From positions 186,001 to 250,000 of the forward strand of contig CAZAPG010000001.1 of the NCBI GenBank assembly GCA_964486935.1: DNA of 64,000 bases, given 5' to 3'. The first letter of the stretch is position 1. Each line of letters opens with the position of its first letter. Below the pieces are notes generated by a model. It saw nothing but the letters and a program-made list of their open reading frames with translations, was not told where the DNA came from and ran no database searches. This document shows positions 46,241-54,068 of the stretch, piece after piece. Made by a program: the position numbers and the translations under genes. The stretch is from CAZAPG01 sp964486935 (GTDB lineage Bacteria; Chloroflexota; Anaerolineae; 4572-78; J111).

Positions 46241-47539
46241 CTATGAACTTATGGGGATTTGGCAGTCGTCTGCGTAACCCCGGAAGGTGGCTTTAATCTG
46301 TTTCTTGTTTTGGCCGTCGCATTTTTGGCCGTTGCGCGGCAGGCAAATTTCGTTAATGGTGATGGCGGCAAAGTGAGAGATGTGGTAGTAGGCGTTCTGG
46401 CCGCTGCCGGGGTTGTTATCGTAAACGGGTATTAAAATGGTTTGGCCTACCAGCTTTTGCAGCTCTTCGTCTATGCCATCAGAGTTGGCTACGCCGGGTT
46501 TGGTAGAAACGTTATCGCCAATACTCAACTGGGTGTCGGTGGGGTCGGTGGCGTTGATGAAGTCGTTGAGCGACATCTGCGGGTATTTCAGTTCTTCTTC
46601 AACATAGGGCGCATTATTGTTGCTGGGGTCGGGGTTCCAGGTAATCCAGCCAAAGTTGCCCGGCGAGTCGCCTTCAAAAGCATCAATTGGCATATTGGGG
46701 GTAGGGTTGCCGCCAAATATCGACTCGCCAAAAGTGATGGGATAAGCCATACAAGCCGGGCCTCGGGTGTCGATGTTCTTGGTAATGTTGCCTTCAACGC
46801 TGCCGCCGCTGCGGGCCGCGCTAATCAGGCGCATGGTGGTGTGGGTGTACAGGGGTACGGGATCGGTATAGGGATTGGAGATGAGCGGAAAGCCGAAGAG
46901 TTGGGGCTGGTCGTGAAAAAGTTCAGTTACAATGACATTATTGCTTGAAGGTACTCCCCCCTTTTTCATAATTTCGCAGTTGAATTTGTTGTTCTGGGCG
47001 GCTAATTCGGCGACCAGGGCTTCGTAATCAAGCCGGGTATCACGGGGGCCGGTCACGGTTGCCGCCGGCCCAAATCGCTGGGCCTGATATTCTTGACCCG
47101 GTAAGCCCGGGTGGAGGATGATGTCGTCGTTGGTGAAGTTCTTGTCGTAGTTAGGGTTGCTGGCAAAGGCATCGCAGTTGCAGTTGTTCAAGTCCTCGCA
47201 GGGTTTACCGGTATCAATCACCAGATGAGAGACAATCAGGGTGGAGCTGCCGCTGGTTTCATCAAAATCTAAAGTGAGTTGCTCGCTGACCGAACTGTTG
47301 GCCCAATCTCTGACGCGGGCATAGCTGGTCTGTACGTCGGCCAATGTTGAAAAGTTTAGATAACCGGGCCGTACCGCAAAACGAGTGATTTCCCGGTTAA
47401 CGTTAACCAAAACCAGATAGCTGCGAATTCCGCTGCCCACCTCAAAGATGCCCAACAAAAAGAAAATAAGCAGCGGGGCAGCAATAGCCATTTCTACCAA
47501 ACTTTGGCCTTTTTGGGTACGGTTTTTAATCCACCTCAT
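46241..47539 (-). CDS. TadE-like exported protein (short paralogue)
   Basis: A 432-residue protein with a TadE-type N-terminus: QKGQSLVEMAIAAPLLIFFL followed by LGIFEVGSGIRSYL, the single transmembrane helix preceded by Gly-Gln-Ser typical of Flp/Tad pilus-associated proteins. The large outer domain is unusual for TadE and has several cysteines (CEDLNNCNCDAF). It is clearly homologous to residues 20-440 of the protein encoded at 50817-53225, with many identical blocks (EIMKKGGVPS, TELFHDQPQLFGFPLISNP, ICLPRNG). It lacks that protein's C-terminal repeats. No tadA, tadB/C or flp gene is near, so the assembly machinery is elsewhere. A surface or pilus role is inferred. Confidence 0.8.
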   Translation of the reverse strand: MRWIKNRTQKGQSLVEMAIAAPLLIFFLLGIFEVGSGIRSYLVLVNVNREITRFAVRPGYLNFSTLADVQTSYARVRDWANSSVSEQLTLDFDETSGSSTLIVSHLVIDTGKPCEDLNNCNCDAFASNPNYDKNFTNDDIILHPGLPGQEYQAQRFGPAATVTGPRDTRLDYEALVAELAAQNNKFNCEIMKKGGVPSSNNVIVTELFHDQPQLFGFPLISNPYTDPVPLYTHTTMRLISAARSGGSVEGNITKNIDTRGPACMAYPITFGESIFGGNPTPNMPIDAFEGDSPGNFGWITWNPDPSNNNAPYVEEELKYPQMSLNDFINATDPTDTQLSIGDNVSTKPGVANSDGIDEELQKLVGQTILIPVYDNNPGSGQNAYYHISHFAAITINEICLPRNGQKCDGQNKKQIKATFRGYADDCQIPISS

Positions 47540-47627
47540 GGGTTATCTCCTTACAAAAAAGATTGTATTATTGCTTGAGTTCTCTGGAGACCTTTTTGAC
47601 TTTTTTCCCGGCCGTAGTTTGATAGTC

Positions 47628-48011
47628 TTATAAAACAGACATAAATAGATAGGTTTCCAGCAGGCTGGTTAACCCGCTCAAGACCAGGGTAATTTTTAAG
47701 CCCATTGCAGCCGTATCGCTGCCGGCCAGCGTGGAAGCCAGATAGGGAGCTATCCGGCTCAACACCCAAGAAACGCCCCAACCAATAATGGTAGCGGCAA
47801 TGGCCAGCAAGGTTACGTTAGGCCAAAATGTGCTGGTGGGCGACATCATCAACTGCACAATAATTGCCAGCCCAATAGCCATAGCCGTGCCGATGGCCCC
47901 GCCTAAAATTCCAAACCCGGCGTAGATAAATGAATGAATCAGTCGTTGGATGGCTGAACTTGCATTAAGTTCGGTTTGATTAGTTGAGGTAATGATTGAA
48001 TGTAAACTCAT
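47628..48011 (-). CDS. Small multi-pass membrane protein
   Basis: A 127-residue protein with three or four hydrophobic segments (FIYAGFGILGGAIGTAMAIGL, TLLAIAATIIGWGVSWVL and MGLKITLVLSGLTSLLETYL) and a short polar N-terminus. It lies upstream of the shorter TadE-like gene on the same strand, with an 88-base gap, and could be part of the same unit. No family was recognised. The position beside TadE-like and two-component genes suggests an envelope role, but this is only context. Confidence 0.55.
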   Translation of the reverse strand: MSLHSIITSTNQTELNASSAIQRLIHSFIYAGFGILGGAIGTAMAIGLAIIVQLMMSPTSTFWPNVTLLAIAATIIGWGVSWVLSRIAPYLASTLAGSDTAAMGLKITLVLSGLTSLLETYLFMSVL

Positions 48012-48234
48012 AGCGTTCTCCCCAATGTTTATTTCTTAGTGTACTGTAAGCTTGAGCAGTTGTATATCAGGATTATCCTGATATTTTTTAGGCAACTCCC
48101 CTATCCTCTGTAGGAGAATAGGGGGTGATAACTGCCAACCTGATTTAATCTTAACTGAAAAGCGCGTTGGATTATATAGCTACATTGTTTGGTTTTTGTG
48201 CGGATTCCGTTTGAAATATTGGAACCGGGCCAAT

Positions 48235-48272
48235 TAAAAAACCCGCTGGCTGCCGCAGCCGGCGGGTTTTTG
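48235..48272 (-). terminator. Terminator after the GAF histidine kinase gene
   Basis: ACCCGC-T-GGCTGC pairs with GCAGCC-G-GCGGGT (48241-48267), with A tracts before and T tracts after it. It follows the kinase stop on the minus strand. Confidence 0.85.
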
Positions 48273-48290
48273 GCGCACAGAAACCGAATG

Positions 48291-49991
48291 TTAGCGGATG
48301 GGCAGCGTGAAGCTAACTGTGGTGCCTCGCCCCGGCTGAGATGCAACTTCTAGTTGGCCGCCCAGTAAAGCGGCTCGCTCGCGCATACTCACCAGCCCCA
48401 GGCTTTGCTGCTCGGCGGCAGAATTTAGCCAGCTTTCAAGGTCAAACCCCTGGCCGTTGTCTTCCACCTTGCCTTTAATCCTGAAGTCATCAGTTTTAAC
48501 CTCTAGCAACACCTGGCTGGCCTGGGCGTGGCGGGCGATGTTGGTTAGCGCCTCAACCACAATGCGATAAACGGTAATTTCAACTTCGGGTTGCAAATAG
48601 GCCTCTTTTAGATTACTTTCAAATTGAACCCCCAGGCCGGTTCGTTGCTCATACCGGTCAATTTCATAACGCAGGGCCGAAACCAACCCCAGGTCATCCA
48701 GCATTGGTGGGCGCAATTCCAGCGACATGCTGCGGGCGGCTTCCAGGGTTCTAACGGCTAACTGGCTGGCCTCGGTAACGCTTTGCCGCAGCTTGGGAGA
48801 GGCTTCCGGGGGCAAGGCATGTCGCGCCACATCTAAATTTATTTTCAGGGCTGTTAGCGCCTGGCCCAACTCGTCGTGCAACTCTCTGGAAATTCGCCGG
48901 CGCTCTTCTTCCTGGGCGTTGACCAGCCGCAGCGACATTTGATGCAGAGCCTCGCGCTGGGCGTCAAGCTGAGAGAAAAGCTGGGCGTTTTGAATAGCAA
49001 CTGCTGCCTGGCTGGCCAGCGACATTAGCGTGACAACATCATCGGGGTTAAAAAAATTGGGTTGGCCGGCATAAGCCGTTAGCACCCCTACCACCTGGTT
49101 GTGAGCCAGCAGAGGCACAGCTACCAGCGATTGCCAGCCCTGTAAGTCTATTTGGGCCGGCGTGTCTGCCTGGGGCATTTGCTCTTTGCTGGTAATAATA
49201 ATTGGCCGTTTGCCCTCGATAGCCTGAGTTAGCACAGCGGATGTTGGGCCGGTAATATACCAGTCGGCAGGAATTCGCTCGCTGAAGCCGGCCATGGCCA
49301 CCAATTTAAATGCTTCTACCTGCGGCGTAGCCAAAAATACAAACCTGGCATTAACCAGTTGGTAGGCTAAATCGACCACCACGCGCACGGTGCGCTGCAA
49401 ATCCAGCTCCGAGGCCAGCGTTCGGCTGATGACCTGCATGGCTTCGGCGTGCAGTCGCCCATCTTCGGCCTCTTGATATAACCGGGCGTTTTCCAGGGCT
49501 ACGGCGGCCTGGTTGGCCAAAATTTGGCACAGCGATACAATTTCATTGGTAAAAGGGGGAGACTGCCGGCTGTCGGTGTAAAGCTCTAGCAAGCCAACCG
49601 ATTGCTCTTTATACAGCATTGGTACCATTAAAACACCGCCCCACTGAAAAGCCTGCAACAACTCTCGCTCGGCGTCGTCGGCCTGCGGGTCATCAACGCA
49701 GATAATTAAGGGCTTTTGCGTTTTTAATACCCGGACCGTGGCCGGGTAATACTTTAACGGGTACGACGCGCCAATATCATAAATATCATCATGAGGCAGT
49801 TCAACATGGGGCGCGGTATAATCGGCCAGCACCACCAGGGTGTCATCCGCCCGATTCCAGCGAGAGATGGCGCAGCCATCAACGCCCAGAATATGCACCA
49901 TATTTTCTGTCACCTGGGCCAGAATCTCATCCAGCTCCAGCATCGAGGAGATGGAGGAGATAATGTTAAGAATTTTATCCAGCTCGCGCAT
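48291..49991 (-). CDS. Two-GAF sensor histidine kinase (NarX/DegS type)
   Basis: A 566-residue cytoplasmic kinase. ATG 49991 is chosen; a GTG at 50087 would overlap the regulator gene by 68 bases. It has two GAF domains (about residues 15-175 and 190-355), then a HisKA_3 dimerisation domain with the phosphorylated His in RRRISRELHDELGQALTALK, and an HATPase domain ending with GQGFDLESW, LVSMRERAALLGGQLEV and PGRGTTVSF. There is no membrane segment, so the signal is probably a cytoplasmic ligand or redox state sensed by GAF. The LuxR-type regulator is encoded immediately upstream in the same direction and is its likely partner. Confidence 0.92.
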   Translation of the reverse strand: MRELDKILNIISSISSMLELDEILAQVTENMVHILGVDGCAISRWNRADDTLVVLADYTAPHVELPHDDIYDIGASYPLKYYPATVRVLKTQKPLIICVDDPQADDAERELLQAFQWGGVLMVPMLYKEQSVGLLELYTDSRQSPPFTNEIVSLCQILANQAAVALENARLYQEAEDGRLHAEAMQVISRTLASELDLQRTVRVVVDLAYQLVNARFVFLATPQVEAFKLVAMAGFSERIPADWYITGPTSAVLTQAIEGKRPIIITSKEQMPQADTPAQIDLQGWQSLVAVPLLAHNQVVGVLTAYAGQPNFFNPDDVVTLMSLASQAAVAIQNAQLFSQLDAQREALHQMSLRLVNAQEEERRRISRELHDELGQALTALKINLDVARHALPPEASPKLRQSVTEASQLAVRTLEAARSMSLELRPPMLDDLGLVSALRYEIDRYEQRTGLGVQFESNLKEAYLQPEVEITVYRIVVEALTNIARHAQASQVLLEVKTDDFRIKGKVEDNGQGFDLESWLNSAAEQQSLGLVSMRERAALLGGQLEVASQPGRGTTVSFTLPIR

Positions 49992-50019
49992 GGCGCGCCG
50001 CTCTGATTCGGCTGGTAGA

Positions 50020-50679
50020 TTACTCTTCAAGAGTGGCCCACCCTTTACGCAGGGCGTATTTAACCATCTCTGTTTTATTGTCAACACCCAGCTTTTTCAT
50101 TATCTTACTACGGTGAGTTTCCACGGTTTTGACGCTAATGTTCAATTGCCCGGCGATTTCCTGATTAGATAACCCTTCGGCCAGCAATTGCAGCACTTCA
50201 CGCTCGCGGGGGCTGAGTAGTTCCGCATCCTGCCCCCGGCCTCTGGCCTCGGCCCGCTGCACGTAATTATCTATAACGGAGCGCGAAATAGGCGGGCTTA
50301 AAAATGACCCGCCGGCCAGCGCCGCCCGAATGGCCGTCAGCACTTCCATCGAGTCTGATTGTTTTAGCACATACCCGGCTGCCCCGGCCTGCAATACCTG
50401 AAAGACATACTCCTCGTTGGCGTGCATCGAAAGGATGACCACCTTGACCTGGGGGAACAGTTGCCGAATTTGCCGGGTGGCTTCGATGCCGTTCAGGCTG
50501 GGCATGGAAATATCCATCAGCACCACATCGGGCTGAAGCTCTTTAATGCGTTGCAGCGCCTGCCGCCCGTTTTCGGCCTCGCCGACGATTTCCACATCCG
50601 GCTCATCAATAAACAGGGCCTTAAGCCCCTGACGCACAACCGTGTGGTCATCTACCAACAGCACTTTTGCTTTGGACAT
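50020..50679 (-). CDS. NarL/LuxR-type response regulator
   Basis: A 219-residue regulator. The receiver domain has VLLVDDHTVVRQGLKAL (acid pair), the phosphorylated Asp in VVLMDISMPSLNG, and a Lys in GYVLKQSDS. The C-terminal LuxR-type HTH (about residues 150-215) reads LSPREREVLQLLAEGLSNQE, then NISVKTVETHRSKIMKKLG. It should activate transcription when phosphorylated by the GAF kinase encoded just downstream. The start at 50679 and a 28-base spacing to the kinase start indicate one transcript. The adjacent TadE-like genes are possible targets, an inference from position. Confidence 0.95.
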   Translation of the reverse strand: MSKAKVLLVDDHTVVRQGLKALFIDEPDVEIVGEAENGRQALQRIKELQPDVVLMDISMPSLNGIEATRQIRQLFPQVKVVILSMHANEEYVFQVLQAGAAGYVLKQSDSMEVLTAIRAALAGGSFLSPPISRSVIDNYVQRAEARGRGQDAELLSPREREVLQLLAEGLSNQEIAGQLNISVKTVETHRSKIMKKLGVDNKTEMVKYALRKGWATLEE

Positions 50680-50746
50680 ATTGCTCTGCCTTTTGTTAGT
50701 TACCGGAAGCTGGCAATATTATACCACAAGAACCCGCATAAAATGC

Positions 50747-50775
50747 GTCGAGCCACCCATTGCGGGTGGCTCGAC
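50747..50775 (-). terminator. Terminator after the long TadE-like gene
   Basis: A perfect 12-bp stem GTCGAGCCACCC/GGGTGGCTCGAC (50747-50758 with 50764-50775). On the minus strand GCATTTTATGC follows. It lies between the long TadE-like gene and the response regulator gene. Confidence 0.75.
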
Positions 50776-50816
50776 ATTAATAGGGGGAGGATGATAGATT
50801 AACGGCAGATTCGAGA

Positions 50817-53225
50817 TTAGTTATATTGGGCCGAGTCGCTGCTTTCGGCGTTTGCGCCCGGATTGTAGGTTAAACCGCCTGCAGTCAGATTATCAACCGT
50901 AAAGGTGAAAGTTCCATCCCACCAGGTTTCATCCGACCTGAATACCGCCTGGCCGTTGCCATTGGTCCCATCGCTATCGCTGCCGCTAACTGCGTCTGAC
51001 CAGTGGCCCTGAACGGTAACGCCATTAATTGGCATTCCGCTTCCATTTACCACGGTGACAACGGCGGTTGCTTCGTACCGGCAGACCCAGCGATTGCAAG
51101 AACGGTCAACCGTTACGTCGATAGAAGCAACGTGCATGGTAGACAGATTGGCCGTGGGTGTTGGCGATGGCGTGGCGGTGGGTGAAGGCGTGGGCGATGG
51201 CGTGTTGGTGGGGGTGGGAGTAGGGGTAAAAGTAGGCGTAGGCGTTGGCGTGTGGGTAGGGTTAACGGTAATAGAGACAATAGCGCTGGCCGCGCCGCCG
51301 TTGCCATCGCTGATGGTGTAGGTAAAACTGTCAGGTCCGCTGTAGCCATTACTGGGCGTGTAGGTGATGGTGCCGTTGCCATTAACTACCGCGTTGCCGT
51401 GGGCGGGGCCGGCGACGCTCTGAACGGTGATGGTGTCGCCGTCGGGGTCGCTGTCGTTGGCCAGCACATTGATGGTGACCGGCAGGTTTTGGGTGGTGGT
51501 GGTGCTATCGTTGACGGCCACGGGCGGGTTATTGCTGCCGCCGATGGTAATGGTTACGGTGGCCGTATCGGAGCCGCCGTTACCGTCGCTGATGGTGTAG
51601 GTGAAGGTTTTAACGCCGGTGGCGTTGTTTTTGGGCGTAAAGGTGATAGTGCCATCGCCGTTGTTGGCAGCCGAGCCATCTGAGGGCGAAATTTGGATGC
51701 CAGTGATGGTCAGGGTATCGCCGTCGGGGTCGCTGTCGTTAACCAGCACGTTGAGCGTCACCGGCGTATTTTTGGGGGTGGAGGCGCTGTCATCGGTGGC
51801 CAGGGGGGGGGTGTTGCCGCCGCCGCTGCCGCCGCCGGGGATGATGCCGCCGCTGCCATCGTCTGTCCCGCAGATGTCGTCAACATAGCCCAAAAAAGTA
51901 GCTTTGATTTGCTTGTTGTTTTGGCCGTCACATTTGCTGCCGTTGCGGGGCAGGCAAATCTGGTCAACCCGAATTTTGGCAAAATGAGAGATGTGGTAGA
52001 AGGCATTTTGACCATTGCCGGGGTTGTTATCGTAGACGGGGATGATAATTTCACGTCCGACCAGCAGTTGCAACTGTTCATCAATGCCGCTGGAGTTGGC
52101 GACGCCGGGTTTGGTTGACACATCATCACCAATGCTCAATTGATGGTCGGAGGGGTCGTTGACATCGGTGAAATCGTTGAGCGACATTTGGGGATATTTC
52201 AGTTCATCTTCAACATAGTTGGCGTTGTTGTTGCCGGGGTCGGGGTTCCAGGTAATCCAGCCAAAGTTGCCCGGCGAGTCGCCCTCAAAGGCGTCGATGA
52301 ATTGGGGCACGCTGGGGTTGTCGGGGTTGTCGAAGATGGACTGGCCAAAGGTGATGGGGTAGGCCATACAGACCGGGCCAATGGTGTCGATGCCGCTGGT
52401 GATGTTGCCTTCAACGCCGCCGGTGCTGCGGGCGGCGCTAATGAGGCGCATGGTGGTGTGGGTGTAGAGGGGGACGGGGTCGGTGAAGGGGTTGGAGATG
52501 AGGGGGAAACCGAAGAGTTGAGGCTGGTCGTGAAAGAGTTCGGTGATGATGACATTATTGGCGGAGGGGACGCCGCCTTTTTTCATAATTTCGCAGTTGA
52601 AATGGTTGTTTTTGGCGGCCATTTCGGTGGCGATGGCGATGTAATCGAGGCGGGTCTGGCGGGGGCCGGTAACGGTAGCTGCCGGACCAAAGCGCCGGGA
52701 TTGGTATTCCTGGCCGGGTACGCCGGGGTGAAGGATGAGGTCGTCGAGGGGGTTTTCGGCGCCGGTGGAGGCTTCGGCGGCGTAAGTTGAGCCGTTTTGA
52801 TAAGCCTGGATAAAGGCGTCGCAATCGCAGTTGTTAACGTCATCGCAGGGCTTGCCGGTATCTACCACCAGATGGGAGACAATGAGAGTGGTGCTGCCGC
52901 TGGTCTCGTCAAAATCCAGCTCCAGTTGCTCGCTGGCAGATGAGGTTGTCCACTCTTGAACTCGGGTGTAACTGGCTTCTACATCTGCCAGGGTGGAGAA
53001 ATTGAGGTATCCGGGTCTGACGGCAAAACGGGTGATCTCGCGGTTGACATTGACCAACACCAGATAACCGCGAATGCCGCTGCCTACCTCAAAAATGCCG
53101 AGCAAAAAGAAAATGAGCAGCGGGGTGATTATGGCCATCTCTACCAGGCTTTGGCCTGGCGTTCTGCTATGTTGCAACCGTTGTAAAAGTTGTTTGATAA
53201 AAGCTATACCAATTGGCTGGTTCAT
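50817..53225 (-). CDS. TadE-like exported protein with cadherin-type extension (long paralogue)
   Basis: An 802-residue protein starting at ATG 53225 (AGGAG upstream). The N-terminal TadE helix is TPGQSLVEMAIITPLLIFFL. Residues to about 440 parallel the shorter paralogue at 46241-47539. A Gly-rich linker (GGIIPGGGSGGG) leads to two tandem beta domains of the cadherin-like/Big_9 type, each with VLVNDSDPDGDT- or VLANDSDPDGDT-like calcium-binding segments and YTISDGNGG. A TPTPTPTFTPTP linker follows, and a last beta domain with two cysteines (DRSCNRWVCRYEA). This looks like a pilus-associated adhesin displayed outside the cell. No Tad ATPase is adjacent. Confidence 0.85.
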   Translation of the reverse strand: MNQPIGIAFIKQLLQRLQHSRTPGQSLVEMAIITPLLIFFLLGIFEVGSGIRGYLVLVNVNREITRFAVRPGYLNFSTLADVEASYTRVQEWTTSSASEQLELDFDETSGSTTLIVSHLVVDTGKPCDDVNNCDCDAFIQAYQNGSTYAAEASTGAENPLDDLILHPGVPGQEYQSRRFGPAATVTGPRQTRLDYIAIATEMAAKNNHFNCEIMKKGGVPSANNVIITELFHDQPQLFGFPLISNPFTDPVPLYTHTTMRLISAARSTGGVEGNITSGIDTIGPVCMAYPITFGQSIFDNPDNPSVPQFIDAFEGDSPGNFGWITWNPDPGNNNANYVEDELKYPQMSLNDFTDVNDPSDHQLSIGDDVSTKPGVANSSGIDEQLQLLVGREIIIPVYDNNPGNGQNAFYHISHFAKIRVDQICLPRNGSKCDGQNNKQIKATFLGYVDDICGTDDGSGGIIPGGGSGGGNTPPLATDDSASTPKNTPVTLNVLVNDSDPDGDTLTITGIQISPSDGSAANNGDGTITFTPKNNATGVKTFTYTISDGNGGSDTATVTITIGGSNNPPVAVNDSTTTTQNLPVTINVLANDSDPDGDTITVQSVAGPAHGNAVVNGNGTITYTPSNGYSGPDSFTYTISDGNGGAASAIVSITVNPTHTPTPTPTFTPTPTPTNTPSPTPSPTATPSPTPTANLSTMHVASIDVTVDRSCNRWVCRYEATAVVTVVNGSGMPINGVTVQGHWSDAVSGSDSDGTNGNGQAVFRSDETWWDGTFTFTVDNLTAGGLTYNPGANAESSDSAQYN

Positions 53226-53307
53226 AATACGACTCCTTGAGGATGTTTCTGTATTCAGCCTATCACCTTTTAGGTTAAAACACAGTGGGCAGAAACCCCA
53301 TTTGGGC

Positions 53308-53339
53308 ATAAAAAAAAGACCACTCTTTGAATGGTCTTT
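53308..53339 (-). terminator. Terminator after the NarL-type regulator gene
   Basis: AAAGACCA (53315-53322) pairs with TGGTCTTT (53332-53339); on the minus strand eight T run on from the stem. It ends the kinase-regulator transcript 53380-56042. Confidence 0.85.
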
Positions 53340-53379
53340 GTGCGTAATTTTTCTCTTTGATACTACGTAATTTTGCGTA

Positions 53380-54036
53380 CTATTCGGGGTTAAGGCTGGC
53401 CAGGCCGCGTCTGAGGGCGTATAACGCCGCCTGGGTGCGGTTTGCCAGATACAGCTTGTCTAAAATGTTGCTGACATGCTTACCCACGGTGCGTTCGCTA
53501 ATGGTCAGCTTTTCGGCAATTTCCTGGTTGGTTAACCCCTGGGCAATTAGCCGCAGCGTTTCCACTTCTCGCTCGGTCAGGGGTTCTTCGGTGGGGGGCA
53601 GGTCAGAAGGCTGGTTTAGCTCTTTGATGACTTTTAAGGCAATAGTTGGGTGCAGCGACGAACGCCCCTCGTAAACATCGTGAATGGCCTGGAGCAACTG
53701 CTGCGGCGAGGAGTCTTTTAATAAATAACCCAAAGCTCCGGCCTTAATAGCCGAAAAAACCCGCTCGTCATCGTCAAAACTGGTCAACACTAAAATGCGG
53801 GCATTGGGGTTATCTTGCTTAATATCGCGGATGGCTTCCAATCCATCTTTACGGGGCATAGCCATATCCAGCAAAATTACATCGGGTTGCAGCGCGGCGG
53901 CCAGTTGGGCGGCTTCAACGCCATCGCTGGCCTGGCCCACTAACTCCATGCCGGGTTTGGCGTTAATCAGCGTTTGCAGCCCCTCGCGCACAATGGCGTG
54001 GTCATCGGCAATAAGAATACGTATGGTTTCAGACAT
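53380..54036 (-). CDS. NarL/LuxR-type response regulator, second system
   Basis: A 218-residue regulator. The receiver domain shows ILIADDHAIVREGLQTLINA, the phosphorylated Asp in VILLDMAMPRKDG, and GYLLKDSSP. The LuxR-type HTH reads LTEREVETLRLIAQGLTNQE, then ISERTVGKHVSNILDKLYL. It follows the membrane PAS/GAF kinase gene by 32 bases on the same strand, and the two should form one phosphorelay. A terminator lies after it. The long TadE-like gene is the next gene downstream and might be regulated, but no operator motif was identified. Confidence 0.95.
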   Translation of the reverse strand: MSETIRILIADDHAIVREGLQTLINAKPGMELVGQASDGVEAAQLAAALQPDVILLDMAMPRKDGLEAIRDIKQDNPNARILVLTSFDDDERVFSAIKAGALGYLLKDSSPQQLLQAIHDVYEGRSSLHPTIALKVIKELNQPSDLPPTEEPLTEREVETLRLIAQGLTNQEIAEKLTISERTVGKHVSNILDKLYLANRTQAALYALRRGLASLNPE

Positions 54037-54068
54037 CGGGTGTTCTCCTGAAATGCGATTACGACCGC

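Noticed and set aside
52140..52790. Gly/Val/Asp-rich plus-strand frame opposite the long TadE-like gene
   Set aside because: Low-complexity shadow; no ribosome site or domain.
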